A program made the position numbers and the translations under genes. A stretch of 64,000 bases of DNA from Rhynochetos jubatus (lineage: Eukaryota > Chordata > Aves > Eurypygiformes > Rhynochetidae): assembly GCA_027574665.1 (NCBI GenBank), contig CM050657.1, forward strand, positions 20,245,700-20,309,699, given 5' to 3'. The notes under the pieces are model-generated. The model searched no databases and was not told where the DNA came from. It saw nothing but the letters and a program-made list of their open reading frames with translations. The first letter of the stretch is position 1, and each line of letters starts with the position of its first letter. Positions 23,955-36,239 of the stretch are shown piece by piece.

Positions 23955-25639
23955 ACATGCTTGGAGTCTCCTCAAGTCAATATCCCAGAGGAGCACAATG
24001 TCTTACTCATAATATACAAATTGCTTGGTAACTAATAACACTCCCGAACTCCTATTTTAGGCAAGGTCTGTAGAACAGCAGAGTACACTACTGCGCTTCT
24101 GGATGTATGCACTGTAGTCGCTGAAGACATGTTTTTGACATGTGAAGGACATGTCTTGCTGTACCCAAACTATGTCAAACCAGACACGTCAATAATATGT
24201 TTAGCCCTGTAAATGGTTTTCTATTGTGTTCATCACCCTATTATGGCAATTGCTTCTGAGGTGACTTTCATTTCTTGCCAAAGTGTAAAACACCCCGTGA
24301 GGCATGAAATGTGGGATTTGCATACTCATTTGAAGCATGGAATTCAAAAGTATGTCGGCAACTTGCTCCTCGAGGGCCTACGTACGTAAAACCAGGGTTC
24401 TGCGAGGCTTGACAGAGTGGTGTGGAGGGGCAGCGTCAGTGCTGGATCCTGTGGAAGGCGATGGGAAAACAGTGGATTTTGCTTTATCTTAGGAAAAGGT
24501 GGCACTTGCTTTCCCTAGCCGTGTCTGCCAAAAGGGTGGATGGATGAGCACTTACAGTAGCATCGGTTCCCTGATTTAGCTAAGCAGGGCATGTGGTTAA
24601 GTTATAGTTAACCCCTCCTGGCTGCACTCCTGAAGAGCAAAACCCCTTTGGCTTCTCTCCCTGCTGATGTGCCATTGTGTGAACAGGTTCTGTGGCACCT
24701 GGCAGAGCTACCCCCCCATGTCCCCCTGCCAAGGCTGGCACCTTCCTGTGCTCCTGCTCTCCCTGGGCTAAGGCAGCAAGTCTCCTCTGTTGGCTTCAGT
24801 GAGGTACATAATACTCTCCCCTTTTCTCCAACTTCCCTAAAATCCTCTTATCCTGTGCTATTTATACTTCATACTGATAAAGGAAAAAGGCCTTACAGTC
24901 AAATACCTCTGTCTTAAGTAATTGCACATGTTTTATGACATCCAGCCATCCCTGGGAAGAGAAAGAAGTTCCAGGACTTTGGTTAAATCCATCTTTTGGA
25001 CTCCTACACAAAGTTTTCCGGAAACCCTTCCTGTTTACAGCAGGTGAGGATCTGGCCCCCTTCTTTGCTTCTGCTGCTCACTCTGAACTTGACATATTTG
25101 CTGTTTCTGTTAGAAAAGTGTGTGGGGTGGGGAAGAAAGGCAATTTTGAGGAAAACCTCCAACTTTTACATTTATGAGAGGGATTTTAATAACTTGGAGT
25201 AACCCGTGCTAATCCCTTAACAGGAAGGTGGTTTGAGAACCGACCCAACCTCCTTTCCTTTCATTCGATCCCAAAACACCTGCAACTCTCAGCAGAGTAA
25301 TCTATGAATCACTGTGTCTGTCGTCCACTTATTGTCTTGTCTAGTGCACTCCACGGTGGAACTAATCAACAGCCCTGAATGAAGCATTGCTCCTGAGCTG
25401 AATTCCTTAAAGCTCCTGAAGTATTCAGCAAGGAGGAGAAATCTTTTAGTATGATTTGCTCCACATTCCAAATTCATTTATAGAAAGAGAATAGATGATT
25501 AACAACGGGTCGAGAGACACAGATTTAGCACTGCTTTGCCCTGACCTGCCCCGACTTACTCCTTCTACTTCCCAGGCTGCTCTAATAAGATGAGTTCAAG
25601 GAGTGGGATGGCAAAAGCTGCTTGAATCCCCTGCACCCA
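23955..25639. other. No gene recognised beyond the p53-like cluster
   Basis: A+T-rich at first, mixed later. Short frames at 24,648-25,177 lack recognisable domains. Confidence 0.5.
24124..24158. promoter_or_regulatory. p53/p63-like half-site cluster, GACATGT x3
   Basis: GACATGT occurs three times at an exact 11-base period (starting at 24,126, 24,137 and 24,148). The first and third copies give full matches to the p53-family half-site RRRCWWGYYY: AGACATGTTT (24,125-24,134) and GGACATGTCT (24,147-24,156), separated by 12 bases. The middle copy has the core only. A spacer of this size is near the upper limit usually quoted for p53 elements, so function is uncertain. Confidence 0.35.
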
Positions 25640-25842
25640 GCCGTCTTAATTTGGTTTATTGGCCTTAATGAACAAATCTGGTTCCTTAATCACAGGTGAA
25701 TGGAAAAGGTCACTTGCCACTCTGACAAATGGGTTTACCCTGAGCTGTTTGTGTCGGGCTCGCAGATAGTGCGCTTTCCCCCTTTTTCTCCCCTGCGATG
25801 AAGTGCCAACATCTCTGCGGCACCTCCTATTGCGGCCATTAC
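25640..25842. promoter_or_regulatory. Candidate conserved non-coding element
   Basis: The block from 'cttaatttggtttattggcc' through 'cttaatgaacaaatctggtt' and 'aatcacaggtgaatgg' contains FOX-like (TTTATTGG), homeodomain-like (TTAATGA) and E-box (CAGGTG) cores. It adjoins the exon-like segment at 25,843-26,022, and the two may be one conserved unit. Confidence 0.3.
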
Positions 25843-26022
25843 CTGTGGTGCCTGGGCTGCCTGCCAAGGAGCACCCTCGGTAGCAACAAAGGCATAAGCA
25901 TTTCCAGTTGGAAAAGACTGAGCTGTGTAATTTTCCCCTTTGAAAGCCTCAGCAGCGAGGCTCAGGTTAAAGAGGCGCTCGCTTGGTCCTGGGATGTAGA
26001 TGAGGGTGCCAAACTTTGTCAT
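25843..26022 (-). other. Speculative internal exon (60 codons) or conserved element
   Basis: On the minus strand a CCACAG acceptor-like site directly precedes position 26,022, and a strong donor, CAG/GTAATGG, follows position 25,843. The 180 bases between are open in one frame, a multiple of three, and use varied amino acids with few low-complexity runs. The frame begins at an ATG by chance of the boundary. I recognise no domain and cannot link it to a protein family. The polypyrimidine stretch before the acceptor is only moderate. The flanking sequence towards 25,640 also looks constrained, so this could be part of a non-coding element instead. Confidence 0.15.
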
Positions 26023-29000
26023 CTGTGGCAGCCGGTTGGGGAGATTGCGAGGTCCTCAGAGATGTTCATCCCCAGTGAGCAGTGTCCAGCTGACCTCAGC
26101 GGTGGGGTGGCCAGGGGGATGCTTGCAGTTTGCAACATCTTTTGGCGAGGTGTGTGTGGTAAATACTAACAAAATGGGTGCTAAAGGATTGATTAATATT
26201 TCTTAAATGAAAAGCTGGTCGGCAGGGAAGTTCAGAAGAGCAGGAGCTGTAGAAGGTGCTGCAAGCTGCTGCCCCGTCAGGCAGGACAGTTGTGCAGGTT
26301 CTACTTCTGCAGCAGCAATCAAACACAACGGATCGTCCCAAAGCACCACGACCAACCTGCATCTCCTGGGCCTGGCTGGGCTGCGCATGCTTCGAGGGCA
26401 CGTTGCGGGCCCTTTCCCAACCAGGGCAAACTTTGGGCTCACTGACTTTGGTAGCAATTAAGTCTCCATCCAGACGTGGAAAAAGCCAGCTGAATGGTCT
26501 CACGCAAACCCTGGTTAGCGGCTTACTCCAGGAAATCCTTTTGCAGCCAGTACAAAAGGGAAACCATCTCAGAAAGCAGTTAGAGATTTATAACTATCGT
26601 GCTACAGAAAAAAACATAGTATCTTTTAGGTAGGGCTGATAATCTCTTCATGTATGCAGAAGACAGAGAGAACTTAGAGCATGTTCATGGTGATGTATAT
26701 ATAGCATCACAGGTGCGTTTTTGGACATGTGGGCTGTGGAAAATAAAACCTGTGAGAAACGGCCTGGGCAGATTTGCAGAAGTACCGCCCATGCAGAGCA
26801 ATGTTCAACGTCAGCTGAACGTGAAGCTCTTCTCTGGACCCTGGGTGCGCACAAACAGCCTCGCTGGCAGCCTTCTGGGGTCATGTAAAAAATGATCTGG
26901 GTCAAACCCCAGATGTGCTAACTGGGTGTTGAGATGCACCAATTTTCACTTTGCTGGAAAACATGATGTCTCTTTTGCTTCACACTTGGGTTTTGAAACA
27001 AAAAGAGAGATGGGAGTTTGTGCAAAACAGAGCTTTCCAATTTTATCTGGAGTTTAAATTCTATGTTTTGAGTAATCCTCAAAAAGATAAAGCTCTGTCT
27101 TGCAGGAACACACTTGGACGTGGAAAAATGCAGCAGACAGGTGACTGGCAGGAAGCGAGGGCAGCGGCTCCCATGCAGATGCAGCTTTGAGATCATCGTT
27201 CCGTTCAGGTCTTTTCCTTTGATTCTTCAGATTATTTTTATGTTGGAGGCGAATAAGAAACAAAGACAAATCTGTGAAATGACGAGTTGGAGTTTATTGG
27301 AGCAGGAAAATAAGGCATTCACACCACTTCCCGGTTTGCTGTGAGAGGCAAAATCATTCACAATGGTGAATCATGGCAGCTAGAGCTGCTTGAAATTACT
27401 GCTTTTTGAAGGTAAATTGCTGCTGGCATGCATGGAATAAGCAAAGATATTAGTTGTTTGTTTAAAACTACATGGGTTTTTTAGGTGTGATTTCGCATGT
27501 GCTTTTGTAGGGCCAACGGATGGTCTTATTTTTTGACATAATTTTTAAGAGCATCTCTGTGTTTTTCTTTGGGTAACTACATAATTTCCACGAGAAAACC
27601 GCATCAAGGATGATGAAGAAATGCACTCACTCCCATCTCCAATAGCCAAAATGGCAAGAGGAGGTATGAGCCGCATCTCTTCAGCCCCTGAAACTGCTGT
27701 TGGTCAAAGTGTCTGATTCTTCCCCCTGACGTGAACATGTATTTTGGAAAGAAACCTGCTCCTTCTGCCTACTGGGTGAAGACATTAATTCACCCATGTT
27801 TTTTTCGATGAATCTCCTTCGCATGAGCTGTCAGAGTCAGCTGGGTACCTGTGAGTGTTAGAGGTACTACAGGTACTCTGTGGGAGCTGAATGGGACATC
27901 TCCGTAATGTCTTTTCAGTAGGTTTTATTCCTTCCCACGTGTTGGTGACAGGAGACAGGCAGTTTATTACAACAAAAATAGAGATCCTGAAATTCAGCTG
28001 TTTGGGCTGACATGGGAGTGGGCTAGGTGGGAGCAAAGCTTTTGGAGCCCAGATATTTAAAAGCAAATAGGTGCTCCTCCAGGACTGCAGTTCCTGCCTT
28101 TCTGGCTCCTTCTGGTGATGTCGTTCCTTGGAGTTACATACCTTTCTCTGGCTGCCAGGGAGCAGAGTCTGTCCCTGGCAGCCTGAACAAGGTTTTCTTG
28201 CTCTGCTCTACTAAATTGAGCCTGTGTGTATGTGGGCACCCCTGATGAGGTTACATGCTGTGATGCTCCCTGGTCCCACAGCTTTCCATTTCTTCTAGTT
28301 CACAGTCTATCAAGGTGGGATTTATCTGCTGGAGGTGTCCATAAGCATGCCTGCCTCTGAGCACACTGTTTGGATTTCCTTTGTACTTGACAGACAGCTT
28401 TAAGGATGTCATTTCTCCTAAAACGGGACACAAAAAATGAGTTCCCCAAACAGTTCCTTCCAGCACAAGGTTTTCTGCAGCCTGCGTGAAGCCGATGTGT
28501 GTACTGCGGATGTCCAGTTAGCAGTGGTGGGTCCCCGCGAAGGTTGTGTGCAGACAGCAGAGGGTGCTGGAGTTTTTTTTCCCTTTCAATGCACCTCCAA
28601 GGTTGCAGTATCATTATAACCTCAAATCAATTGGCTTTTATTCTGATTGCTGAACACACAGAAACCAGGCAGGTAGAGCAAGAGAGGAGGGACTGAACTT
28701 GAGTTACATGAATACTGTCACCTTCAAAAGTCACACCTCTGCCAAAAACTATCTACCAAATCATTAAGTGAAAACCGAGGTTATGGTGATATGAATCAAC
28801 GTATTTTATTTTTCTAATGAAAATTTTTACTAGGATTTTCCCTCTCTTAAAATGTTTTAGAAACTTTTTTCAGGAAATTGAAAACAAAAGCCTCTACAGC
28901 TCTTCATTTCAGAGAAGTTAGAGTCCAGAAAATTCTGCTCTGCCAGAAATACAACTTGCAGACATCATCAACCTCCAGCAAGTTGCCAATATACACTTTT

Positions 29001-29489
29001 ACAGATCAGAGTAACAGTGTTGTCAGATGGCACCAGCCAGATCTATATAATTGAGGAGCTTCACCCAGGACTGTCAATCTCACAGGCCAGGGCTGGAGGG
29101 AGGGCTCCCCTATAAATGTCAGCAGTAGGACTTTAAAGAGCAGGATTTAAAAGGAACAAGGGAAACAAGTCAAGCTGTAAGACTGGAATAACTCTTTAGT
29201 TCAACAGAGCTTAAGTGACTTAAATTTCCCAAAGCCAAGCTTTCCTCGTTAGGACATGGACGCACTGGCCTGTTCCCACTTGCTCCTCAGGTCCCATCCA
29301 GGCATGCCGTGAGTGAGGTCTTGAGGGCTGTGTTTTGGGCTATATCGTGTATGCTGACATGTGTGCTGCAGGCAGTGGTGCTGATGGCAGGAAAGGCTAG
29401 TATGTGTAGGGCAACAGCCACTTTACCTTCCGGTTAATGTCCCCTGACATCCACCCGTGTTTAAAAGCACAAATTTCACACCCGCAGAT
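26023..29489. other. No gene recognised beyond the CTCF-like site
   Basis: Mixed sequence. Minus-strand 26,096-26,503 and plus-strand 26,256-26,633 frames overlap each other and look accidental. No transposon recognised. Confidence 0.5.
28551..28570 (+). promoter_or_regulatory. CTCF-like motif
   Basis: ACAGCAGAGGGTGCT (within 28,551-28,570) agrees at 12 of 14 positions with the CTCF core CCASYAGRKGGCRS. The central AGCAGAGGG is intact, while the first C and the C of GGC differ. It is only a candidate site. Forward orientation would matter if it anchors a chromatin loop. Confidence 0.3.
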
Positions 29490-29578
29490 TACAAGTCCAA
29501 CTGATGTCAGAGCCAGGAGTAAAACTTGGGAGCGACTGGCTTCTAGCCTATTTCTTAATCTATTAAATCACAGAGTCT
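29490..29578 (+). repeat. MIR/L3-like old repeat fragment
   Basis: 'tgatgtcagagccaggagta' and the following 'aaacttgggagcgactggct', 'ctagcctatttcttaatcta' match the order of an old tRNA-derived or L3-type repeat end (GTCAGAGCCAGGA, GAACCCAGGAGTCCTGGCT, then a CTAACCACTAGA-like block). It is diverged but collinear over about 80 bases. Confidence 0.5.
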
Positions 29579-30874
29579 CTCTCTTGCTAATGCTCGCTGG
29601 TTACTGGGATTGCTTGGCAGCAGCAAGCCCAGGCTAATGTCTAATGCTGGCTCCGTTACCAAGTCTGCTTGGTTGCCAGCTCAAGGGCATCCAGTCAACA
29701 AATGTCTTATTTTTGGATTCTCCCTTTCTCTTGAGACTGTTGCTATGAATAATGACCTCCCTTACCTCATTCACCTTGTTTGCTGTTCTCGACCCAGATA
29801 ATGTCGTGGCTATCGCATGAGTTAATCGTCCCATGGAGTAGTGGTCTCGCTGCGATGTTTATATTAGTACTTGAACCAGAGCAGTGGCTGGCATCTGCAG
29901 GATGTTTCAGATGAACATACTAAAGTCTATATTTTAGTCATGTTAAAACTATGACCAAGCTAACAAAAGTCAGGAAATCCAAACTGCAGATTGATAGGTT
30001 GTCCTTGGATTGCCCTGCAACATCTAGGCGTGGGTTGGCAACACACCTGGGATGGAGCACTGCGGTCCCTGGGAAGTGCTTGTAGTGCCTAGGCATGGTG
30101 TGTTGTGTCAAGGGTGGAATAGCAGCTGCAAATACCATTAGGACTTTTATGGGTTCACTTCTCTTCTTTTAGGGTCAATCTATTCTATTCTGCCAGTTAA
30201 CTTCATTTTCGTTTGCAAAATGTAATTTTACAAAGGTGTGTGGTTTCTTTTTTGGATCCGAAACTCAGGGTGGCTTCTCCACCTCTGGAAGGGTGTATAC
30301 ACATTTGCCCATGGCACATGGGCCTTTTTGCATAGCAACACGCAGACGCCGCTTCCCAATGAGAATGTGCTATTTCTCAGGTCTCTCCTTCTGTAGCCAA
30401 CATAACTTCTCTGTTTTGATTTCCCCCCCCTCCTTTCTGTATGTGCTTAGAAGTAAGAACCTTCTTAGGAAATACAATATAGGAATCCAAAATATTTCAG
30501 TTTGCTTGCAAAACGACAATTACGATGGGAATCAAGAGTCACAGATTCTTATGCTAAACTACAGCCTTTATGAGTACTTGGAAAGCCTTGTCTAAATTTC
30601 TTATTAGAACTGGTAAAATTATTCATATCAAGTTAATTTTCATAACTTCTAAATTTCTGGTTCTGTTCCAAAATGTAATTCTTTAAAATGTTTTTGTATC
30701 TCTCATTATCCATGTAAATGGGTAGTTTTCATTGTCTTTTGGCAGTGTTGCACACGCAACATTCAGTGTTGATAGCTTTCATTGTGCAGGCTGACCCAGT
30801 TTTAGGGTGGAAGGGCTTGACAATTTGATGTGAAAACACCTGATATTTAAAGATAGGATTGACTTTTGCAACCC

Positions 30875-31160
30875 GATAAGCAACAATCCCAACTCGAGTA
30901 ATCCACGGACCTTGCAAGCTCTCCTCCGGGCACACCGTCGGTCCTGGCGGCTCGGCACTATCTCTCGGGGCGGCTGGGAGTTACAATTGCCCTGCAACTT
31001 CCTCCTCCCTCCTTGTGAGGAGAGGATGGGAATTTGCTGAAGGCTTTTATCAGCAATATGCATCTGCCCCCATTCTCACTCAGCGGCTCTCGCCAACGAG
31101 TGGGAAAAGTCGGGCCAATGTGTAATCTGCTCCCAGCTTGCTTCCTGACGCCGTGCCCCA
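30875..31160. promoter_or_regulatory. Small CpG-rich cluster
   Basis: About ten CpGs fall within 30,875-30,975, with more scattered to 31,160, in an otherwise CpG-poor surrounding. It is too short and weak for a classical CpG island but may be a small unmethylated element. Confidence 0.3.
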
Positions 31161-32061
31161 GGGATGGAGGAAGCAGACAAGCGGCCCTGTGTGTTCTCTT
31201 TGCCAGGCCCAGAAGTTCAAGAAGCTCAGGGAGACAGAAGAGAGGTTCTTGCTCCCTTTTGTAAGGGATATTGCATTTTTAATGCTGGAATATAGTAAAA
31301 GACTGTAAAGATGAGTTATATGGGACAAACCCCAGATGAACATTAAAATACCAAGCTCTTTGAGCGCTTGCTGATAAGATTTGTTCTGAACAGAGCCATT
31401 GGCTCTGTACAATCCAGTGTGATATTAACGTGTCATCTGAAGAGTCTTCCAGTTAAATGAGGTGTCATCTTAAGGTTTCTTTTTGTGCTTTTGCTCCATC
31501 TGCAGTTTGAGTGTACCTGGGGCCACCACTTGATTTATGTCTTTGTCAGTTCAAAAAGCTCTTTCATCAAGAGTTTCTCTTGTGTCTACAAAAGTTGTTT
31601 TTCTGATGAAGCACGGGGTGGGAGGGTGCATGTAGTTTCAATACGCTTGGTAGAAGCTCCTGGATGTGAAAGACCTGTGTACGAGGCCAGCCAGTGAGAG
31701 CACAGGGAGCACGCCGGGGTCTGAGCGGTCTCCCACAGTGTGGTGGAAACCACCAGCGAAATGCAGAGCAGAAGCTGTGCTGTTGCAAAGCACCACGAGC
31801 CCTCCAGCCATGGGCAAAGACTGCCTTTCCACTGTTTACCTACAGCCCTTGTCACAAATGGGTTTTGATTCCCCATATAAAGCCATAAGGTGCGACTCTG
31901 GTATAAGTGGTAGGAACACAGCTGGTCTCTTGCCCTTGCTGGTGCATGAGTGGGAGAAGACACTTCTCAAGCCAGAAAAGATGTGCTGGTAGGAGCAAAT
32001 GTCCACACATGCGCCCTGGGTTTGCTAAGACCTGTAGACCTTTGTTTCTCTGTTTATTTAA

Positions 32062-32075
32062 TTTTTTTTTTTTTT
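32062..32075. repeat. Poly-T tract
   Basis: Fourteen T residues following a TTTATTTAA stretch. No associated retroposed gene. Confidence 0.85.
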
Positions 32076-32649
32076 CCCCAAAACCAACATTGTTGGCAAA
32101 CTCTTGTTCCCGTTTAAATCTCCAGACTTTTGTCATGGACTCTTATGGTGCCAGGATTTCACTCCAGGTGGTTTTTTAGCACCTGAGCTTAGATAGTTTC
32201 GAGAGAGTGCAGCTGCAATTAGCCCGGCCTTACCCATGTTGTATCAAGGTCTGGAGTTAAGTTGGCAGCTGCAGAGTGTGGCACGTAATGCATTTCTGCA
32301 TTAAATACACCCACATTATCTTACATCCCAAGCAGTCCAGATTGTCAGTAGACAATTATGGGTTTTGCTGGGTTTATTTTGATTGGCCTGCTCTCAGTTT
32401 TCCATAGTGGTACTCTATTTGTAAAAACAGATCATTAATGATAACAACAGATGACATGTGTCTGAAATATGGGGTGGACGAGAGAGTTAGTTTTTCTTCC
32501 TCTTTTTTTTTTCCTGAGTGTCTGCACTTTGACAGCACGTTTGCCAGGCTGTCACTTGGTTGAGAGATCCACGAGATTAGGACCTTATTGTGTGAATGTT
32601 TTCACAGCACTTGTTGCTATAAAGAATCTTCACACTTTGGTGGATGAAA

Positions 32650-32790
32650 TCTGCACTCCTAGACACAAACTGTTAAGAAGCAATCATAACAATTAGCTAA
32701 TGTGTCAACAATTAGCACTTTCCATCAAGCGGCATTGAGTGGAACCTTCTTCTTATCCATACACAGACAAAAATGCAATGATGTAGTAAA
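32650..32790. promoter_or_regulatory. Homeodomain-rich candidate element (AACAATTAGC x2)
   Basis: The 10-mer AACAATTAGC occurs twice, at 32,688-32,697 and 32,707-32,716, exactly 19 bases apart. The core CAATTAG fits LIM-homeodomain and related factors. Nearby 'caatcataac' and 'ccatcaagcggcattgagtg' contain further homeodomain- and NKX-like cores. No repeat similarity was seen. Confidence 0.35.
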
Positions 32791-32927
32791 GAAAAGCAGT
32801 GTAGTTGGCTGCACTAGTCCCTTGCTGTAGCCAGCAAACTCCCGTGGGTATTGTTTACAATGATTATTCTTCCATTATGATGTTATTGCACAGGTCAGGG
32901 GTGGTAGCTAGACTGAAAATAAGGGGG

Positions 32928-32955
32928 TTTTTTTTCTTTCTTTTTTTTTTTTTTC
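32928..32955. repeat. Pyrimidine tract, mostly T
   Basis: T-runs of 8 and 14 separated by CTTTC. The lack of a recognisable body beside it argues against a retroposed gene. Confidence 0.8.
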
Positions 32956-34239
32956 CCTTAAACTCTTGGCTGCTTTTACAAAAGTACAACAGGAACAACT
33001 GTTGTGAAAAGGTCAGCCAGTAACAGTACTTTAGTGTTTAACTGGTAAATATTTCAAAATAGTATTTCTAATATTTTACAATTTGGAAGTTTTTCAATGC
33101 ATCTCCAGTCCAGCACGACTCAATCAATGTAAGATTTCCATGGTCTCCACTGGGAATTCTTTATAATGGGTACATTATAGTCTGTTACCGTATCTACCAC
33201 CAGTTGGTCAGAATTGGTTTTAACATCTTTTTATAAGGTATATTACTGGCACTAATATAAAAAGCACTGTTTCCTCAAGTATTTTACATATCTCCATATG
33301 TATGCATGGAAGAGAACTGAAGATAGGTCTTCTGACGTGACCTTGCAGCCACTCAGACAGTGGCTTCTTAGAAGACAATGCATTTGACTGGAAAGATGAG
33401 AGTCTTCTCCAAAGAAATGTATTTTGGGAACGTTTACTGCAATGCATGGGGTTCGTAACAGGCTACTGTGGCATGAGCATAAAGTACTGCAGCATCAGTA
33501 AGGGTTTCTCTGGTTAATTGTGGAGCTGGAGCCAAAGCGAAACCATCTTAAAATCAAGCCGTACAGTTCCTAAAAGTAACGCGCTGCTTGACTGCAAGCC
33601 AAAGCAATTGATTTAAAACAGCGCACGGTGCTCGAGCACAGCCTCATCTGGTACAGCACCCTGATAGCCGTGGTTTGGACCAAGTGTGTATGTTTAGGAA
33701 TTACTTGACAGCTGAATAAACAAGGCATTGCGGTGATCTGAACAAAAAAGTGAAGATGCAAATCGAAACAACAGTAATCAAAGTTTACCGATTTCTTTAG
33801 GTTCAGCATGTGCCACCTCACTCTAATGAGGGGAAAGGATGATCCTGTGGTTTAGGGGCAGATGCACCCTCTCCCCAACTCATCCCAAGTCTCCCAGCGA
33901 CTTCATGCAAACCTAAGACCTCAACGTACCTCAGTACCTTTTTAATCCCAGTTCTTCCCCGTCCCCTCCTTCCAGCCTGGGACATTGTGATATTAAACAA
34001 ATGTTTGAGATTTCTGGAGTGGCGGGGGCAGGGGGGAGTATAATTACACTAAAGGTTATTAATATGGGAAATATGGTCAATAAATGTGAGAGGCTTTGAG
34101 TAATGCAGGAACATTCTTTACAAATTCTTTAGTAACGGAGTAGGCAGAGTGCCACAGACAAAGAAAATCCTCTGAATTGCAAGTGTGTTCTTATGGCTTT
34201 TGCCAAGACGATGACAGAACCCGTTCTTTCTTCTCGCAT
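32956..34239. other. No gene recognised
   Basis: A+T-rich sequence with short interrupted frames. 'ggcgggggcaggggggag' near 34,021 is G-rich but too short for a firm call. Confidence 0.55.
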
Positions 34240-34480
34240 TAGGACTCCTATTCAATGATACACTTAAGCATGTTCTTAAATTCCGTTGACATTTGAAAGC
34301 ACTGTTGACTTTAATAGGACTTAAGCACTTGTTCATGGTTAATTGTGTACTTTTAGGGTTTTTCTTGAAGGAAGAAAAAAATTGATAGACTTAGGCATGT
34401 GCTTAAAGTTAAGCAGGTGCTTAAGTGCTTTGCAGAGCTGAGACCTTAGAACTGAGTTTAATCCCCTCTGAAGTCAGAGG
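34240..34480. repeat. Old repeat with TTAAGCA/TGCTTAA units
   Basis: Several related units lie within 240 bases: 'cacttaagcatgttcttaaa' (34,261), 'ggacttaagcacttg' (34,317), 'aggcatgtgcttaaagttaa' (34,393) and 'gcaggtgcttaagtgctttg' (34,413). The AAGTTAAGCA-GTGCTTAAGTGCTTTGC order matches a familiar old amniote repeat. Two units point one way and two the other, so the locus may be one palindromic element or two nested copies. A poly-A-rich interruption sits at about 34,370-34,382. Confidence 0.6.
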
Positions 34481-36239
34481 ATGGATTTTCCCTGCAGTGT
34501 GCAGAGGAGCGATTTGTTTAAGTGAGAAAACGAAGTCATGAAGAACATCTGAAGGAAATTTTTTTGTTGTTGCAGCACCAGCACCCAGCCATGGGGGCCA
34601 GCTGCTGACAACTGAATTATAAAATGAATTTATAGCCAGACTAAATGGACTAAGCCTCTTCATACATCAACAGCTAGGGGCCCAGATAGTATCACTGGAT
34701 AATTCTAATCATATCCTGGAATAAGCCATTTTTCCATGGGCATGACACTAGAGTTGCTCCTGGACAGTGCAGCGCTTGAACCTGCACAAGCAAAGCAGTG
34801 ATGCTGCCAGGACAGGTGACAGCCCTTGAGTAAGATGGGAGAGATGTTTTTTTCTCTGAGAAAGAGCTGCTTAGGTGTATGCTGTGCTTGATGGGCCAGA
34901 GATGACAGTGACAGAGGTGTTTTTCCTGCCTCATAGCCTGGAATTAGGGAAGTAGTTTCTTGGTGATGGTGGGGTCACAGTGACTCGCTGTCCTTGAGAG
35001 CAGCCCTGGGTGCCTCTTCATCTCCACTACCTGTCTGGGAGGAGAAGACAAAGCTTCTGCTCTCTTCCCTTGTTCATATTATAAGTTCTACCACATCAGG
35101 AACTGTTTTGCTGGAAGATGACATGTAATGCTCAGTGAAGTGGATCCTGCTTGAGAGTTCTAGGTAGTGCAGTAGCAATTAAAAAAAAAAAAGAAGTATC
35201 CAAATGAATGTAAATTTGAGGTTCAGAATATTTCTTTAAGGTTAAAAAATAATACTTGGCTTTCTCCCCCCACCATCTACTAAGCACCATACTTTCTTAC
35301 AGTCAGCATCCTGCAAGAAGGAAACCATCTAAAGGGGATGACCGGTCAGAGGTGTGGTGCCACTGTGTGGACATGTCACCACTATCCTCTTGGAGACACC
35401 AGAGGAGAATGATTTAAACCTTTCTGCTTACTGTGAACCTCAGCCGTCCTGCGTTGTGAGCCGCCAGCTGGGCTGCAGAAAGCGTGGTGCTTTGCTAAGG
35501 AAGGTTATAGACCCGAGGTGTCGCTCCGGCTCCCATGGCAGGTCTGGACCTCGGGGATGCTGCAGGGGCTGTGCACCGCGCCAAGGTGAATCTGCAAACA
35601 CAGATACCCCGGGGAGTGAGCAGGTCCTCCACCAGAGCCCCGACGATGAGACTTGCCATATTTGGTGGTTTTCTTAAATCCCCACTTCCTTGAGTATTGT
35701 GATTAAGTGACAACGTTGTTTTTTTTTTTTAAATAAAAGAAGTTTCCAGCCTTTGTGGTAGCAGAGATAAGCTGGAAAGTGTAAGCCTAAAACATTCTCA
35801 AGTAAGAAAGCAAATAATTAGAATCCAGCATGCATTTGTAACGACAAAACCCACCCAAACAAAAAATAATTACAAAAACCAGCTGTATTCCTTGCTGAAT
35901 GAATTTGAGTTTAGCAGCATTGCCTTGTTCATGGGAGGTGAGGGATACCCAGAGCAGGTACCCCTGCCCAGGTCTCTTTTTGTGATTTAACCCCTTCACC
36001 ATGAAACTGTGATAAAGTTAAATGCAGTTGAAGTGTTGCAGGGGCATCACAGGGCTGTGGCTGGAGGAATGGATTCCTCTCCTGGCTGTAGGGGTTTCTG
36101 GAGCGGAGACGTACATGTGTAAGCTGGACAGGAGTTTTATCCTCTGTCAGGAATCTGGTAACCAGAGTGAAGTGTTTCACAAGAGCTGCCAATGCCTGTC
36201 CGCATTGTATCACAGATTAATAGGAAAATAAACCCACGA
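34481..36239. other. No gene recognised
   Basis: Mixed sequence with A12 at 35,181-35,192, a T10 run near 35,719 and a modest CpG group near 35,510-35,600. No exon that I can defend. Confidence 0.5.

Larger units (their letters stand above)
29579..32649. other. No gene recognised apart from a small CpG cluster
   Basis: Mixed sequence with a C10 run at 30,422-30,431. Frames up to 125 codons (minus 31,586-31,963) show no family resemblance. Confidence 0.5.
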
